From: an uncultured Oscillospiraceae bacterium
GTDB taxonomy: Bacteria > Bacillota > Clostridia > Oscillospirales > Oscillospiraceae
Reading direction: 5' to 3'
NCBI GenBank assembly: GCA_958423465.1
Contig: CATZRD010000003.1
Location: forward strand, 1 to 64,000
Length of the DNA: 64,000 bases
Both the position numbers and the translations under genes were made by a program. Of this stretch, positions 63,363 through 64,000 are shown piece by piece. The notes under the pieces are model-generated. The model did no database searches, was not told where the DNA came from, and worked only from the letters and a program-made list of their open reading frames with translations. Within the stretch, counting starts at the first letter, position 1. Each line of letters begins with the position of its first letter.

Positions 63363-64000
63363 ATGTTTACCATTACGTTCCGTATCTCCGGCTGCGAGCC
63401 GGTGGTCATCTCCGCCAACGCCGGGGAAAAGCTGCTGGACGTGGCCCGGAAGGCCAACGTGGCCATCGACGCCCCCTGCTCCGGCAACGGCGTCTGCGGC
63501 AAGTGCCGGGTCCGGCTGGTATCCGGCTATCTGGACGCGCCCAAAAACCGCCACATCTCTCAGGAGGAGTACGACGCCGGCTGGCGTCTGGCCTGCGTGG
63601 CGGAGATCTGCGGCAACGCGGAGATCGAGGTGCCGGACATCGCCACGGCCTACCGCAGCCGCATGAAGATCGCCGATCTGGACTCCCCGGAGGAGGTAGC
63701 CATCTTCGACGACCTCCACCGTCAGCTGACGGAGGCGGGGATCGTCTTTCAGAGCGACCTGAGCTTTCTGCCTCTGGACCTCCAGGCTCCCAGCCTGGAC
63801 GACACCATGCCGGACAACGAGCGGATCATCCGGGCGGTGTCCGAGGCCACGGGAGTGGACCCGGAGCACATCATCATGCCCTACTCCGTGCTGAAGGAGT
63901 TGGCCTGGGACCTGCGGCAGGCCGATTTCCGGGTGAAGTGCGTCATCTCCCGGGACCTGGAGCGCATCCAGATCCGGGACGTGCTGCCCGCCGACGATCC
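63363..64000 (+). CDS. RACo-like protein: 2Fe-2S ferredoxin plus DUF4445, partial
   Basis: The first 212 codons run off the window edge. The N-terminal domain is a plant-type 2Fe-2S ferredoxin (AIDAPCSGNGVCGKCRVRLV, with the fourth cysteine in RLACVAE). It is followed by a linker and the start of an ASKHA-like region (MPDNERIIRAVSEATGVDPE). Such proteins reductively reactivate corrinoid cofactors in methyltransferase systems. AAGGAGG precedes ATG 63363. Only family and domain order can be stated. Confidence 0.85.
   Translation, partial: MFTITFRISGCEPVVISANAGEKLLDVARKANVAIDAPCSGNGVCGKCRVRLVSGYLDAPKNRHISQEEYDAGWRLACVAEICGNAEIEVPDIATAYRSRMKIADLDSPEEVAIFDDLHRQLTEAGIVFQSDLSFLPLDLQAPSLDDTMPDNERIIRAVSEATGVDPEHIIMPYSVLKELAWDLRQADFRVKCVISRDLERIQIRDVLPADD

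Overview
The window is GC-rich, densely coded bacterial chromosome. The gene families point to a spore-forming, low-oxygen Firmicute of the Oscillospiraceae kind (Flavonifractor, Lawsonibacter or Intestinimonas relatives). The reasons are SpoIIE, a SpoVD-type PASTA penicillin-binding protein, T-box and SAM-I leaders, SLH-anchored surface proteins, a meso-DAP-type MurE (DNPR motif), a RACo-like ferredoxin protein and many anaerobic radical SAM and ferredoxin genes. The genus is inference. Most promoters read as sigma-A type with 17-bp spacers.

Layout. 1-12,300 (minus): a dcw cell-division and wall cluster in the order mraZ, rsmH, ftsL-like, PASTA PBP, murE, mraY, ftsW, murG, murA, ftsQ/divIB, ftsZ. 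It has one clear promoter with MraZ boxes, and murC, murD, murF and ftsA are absent from it. 12,499-14,063 (minus): rsmD, coaD and a coiled-coil protein. 14,338-17,682 (plus): Asp23 protein, fakA, purA. 18,345-20,695 (plus): murI, a DUF1934 gene and an arginyl-tRNA-synthetase-like protein that has lost its catalytic signatures. 20,757-29,556 (minus): an XRE-like regulator, an LRR receptor kinase and a 2,080-residue LRR/SLH surface protein. The last two share a palindrome at identical promoter spacing. 29,767-34,691 (plus): a DUF2284 protein and a MacB-type ABC transporter whose permease has a very long coiled coil.

34,844-42,513: a Na+/dicarboxylate symporter, then uraA behind a leader peptide and attenuator resembling enterobacterial pyrBI, then cysE-cysS behind a T-box, and an M32 carboxypeptidase. 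42,637-46,972: spoIIE, a PflX-like radical SAM protein, YbaK and a LexA/CI-like S24 repressor. 47,000-47,530: a strong promoter divergent from the repressor reads into a highly folded segment that carries a copy of the tRNA-Tyr 3' end, followed by tRNA-Tyr and tRNA-Thr. 47,601-52,746: small genes, YitT, a CmpB-type membrane protein and metK with a SAM-I riboswitch. The last 71 bp of metK are repeated beyond a second palindromic mosaic. 53,158-64,000: radical SAM/SPASM, mutY, tdk, an EamA transporter, a ferredoxin, a ClpC-type ATPase, a large membrane protein, cobI, prfB and the start of a RACo-like protein.

The points most worth follow-up are the uraA attenuator, the kinase/surface-protein regulon, the S24-linked structured RNA locus, the paired 3'-end duplications at metK and tRNA-Tyr, and the catalytically stripped ArgRS paralogue. 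All family names rest on motif recognition by eye; no database search was run.
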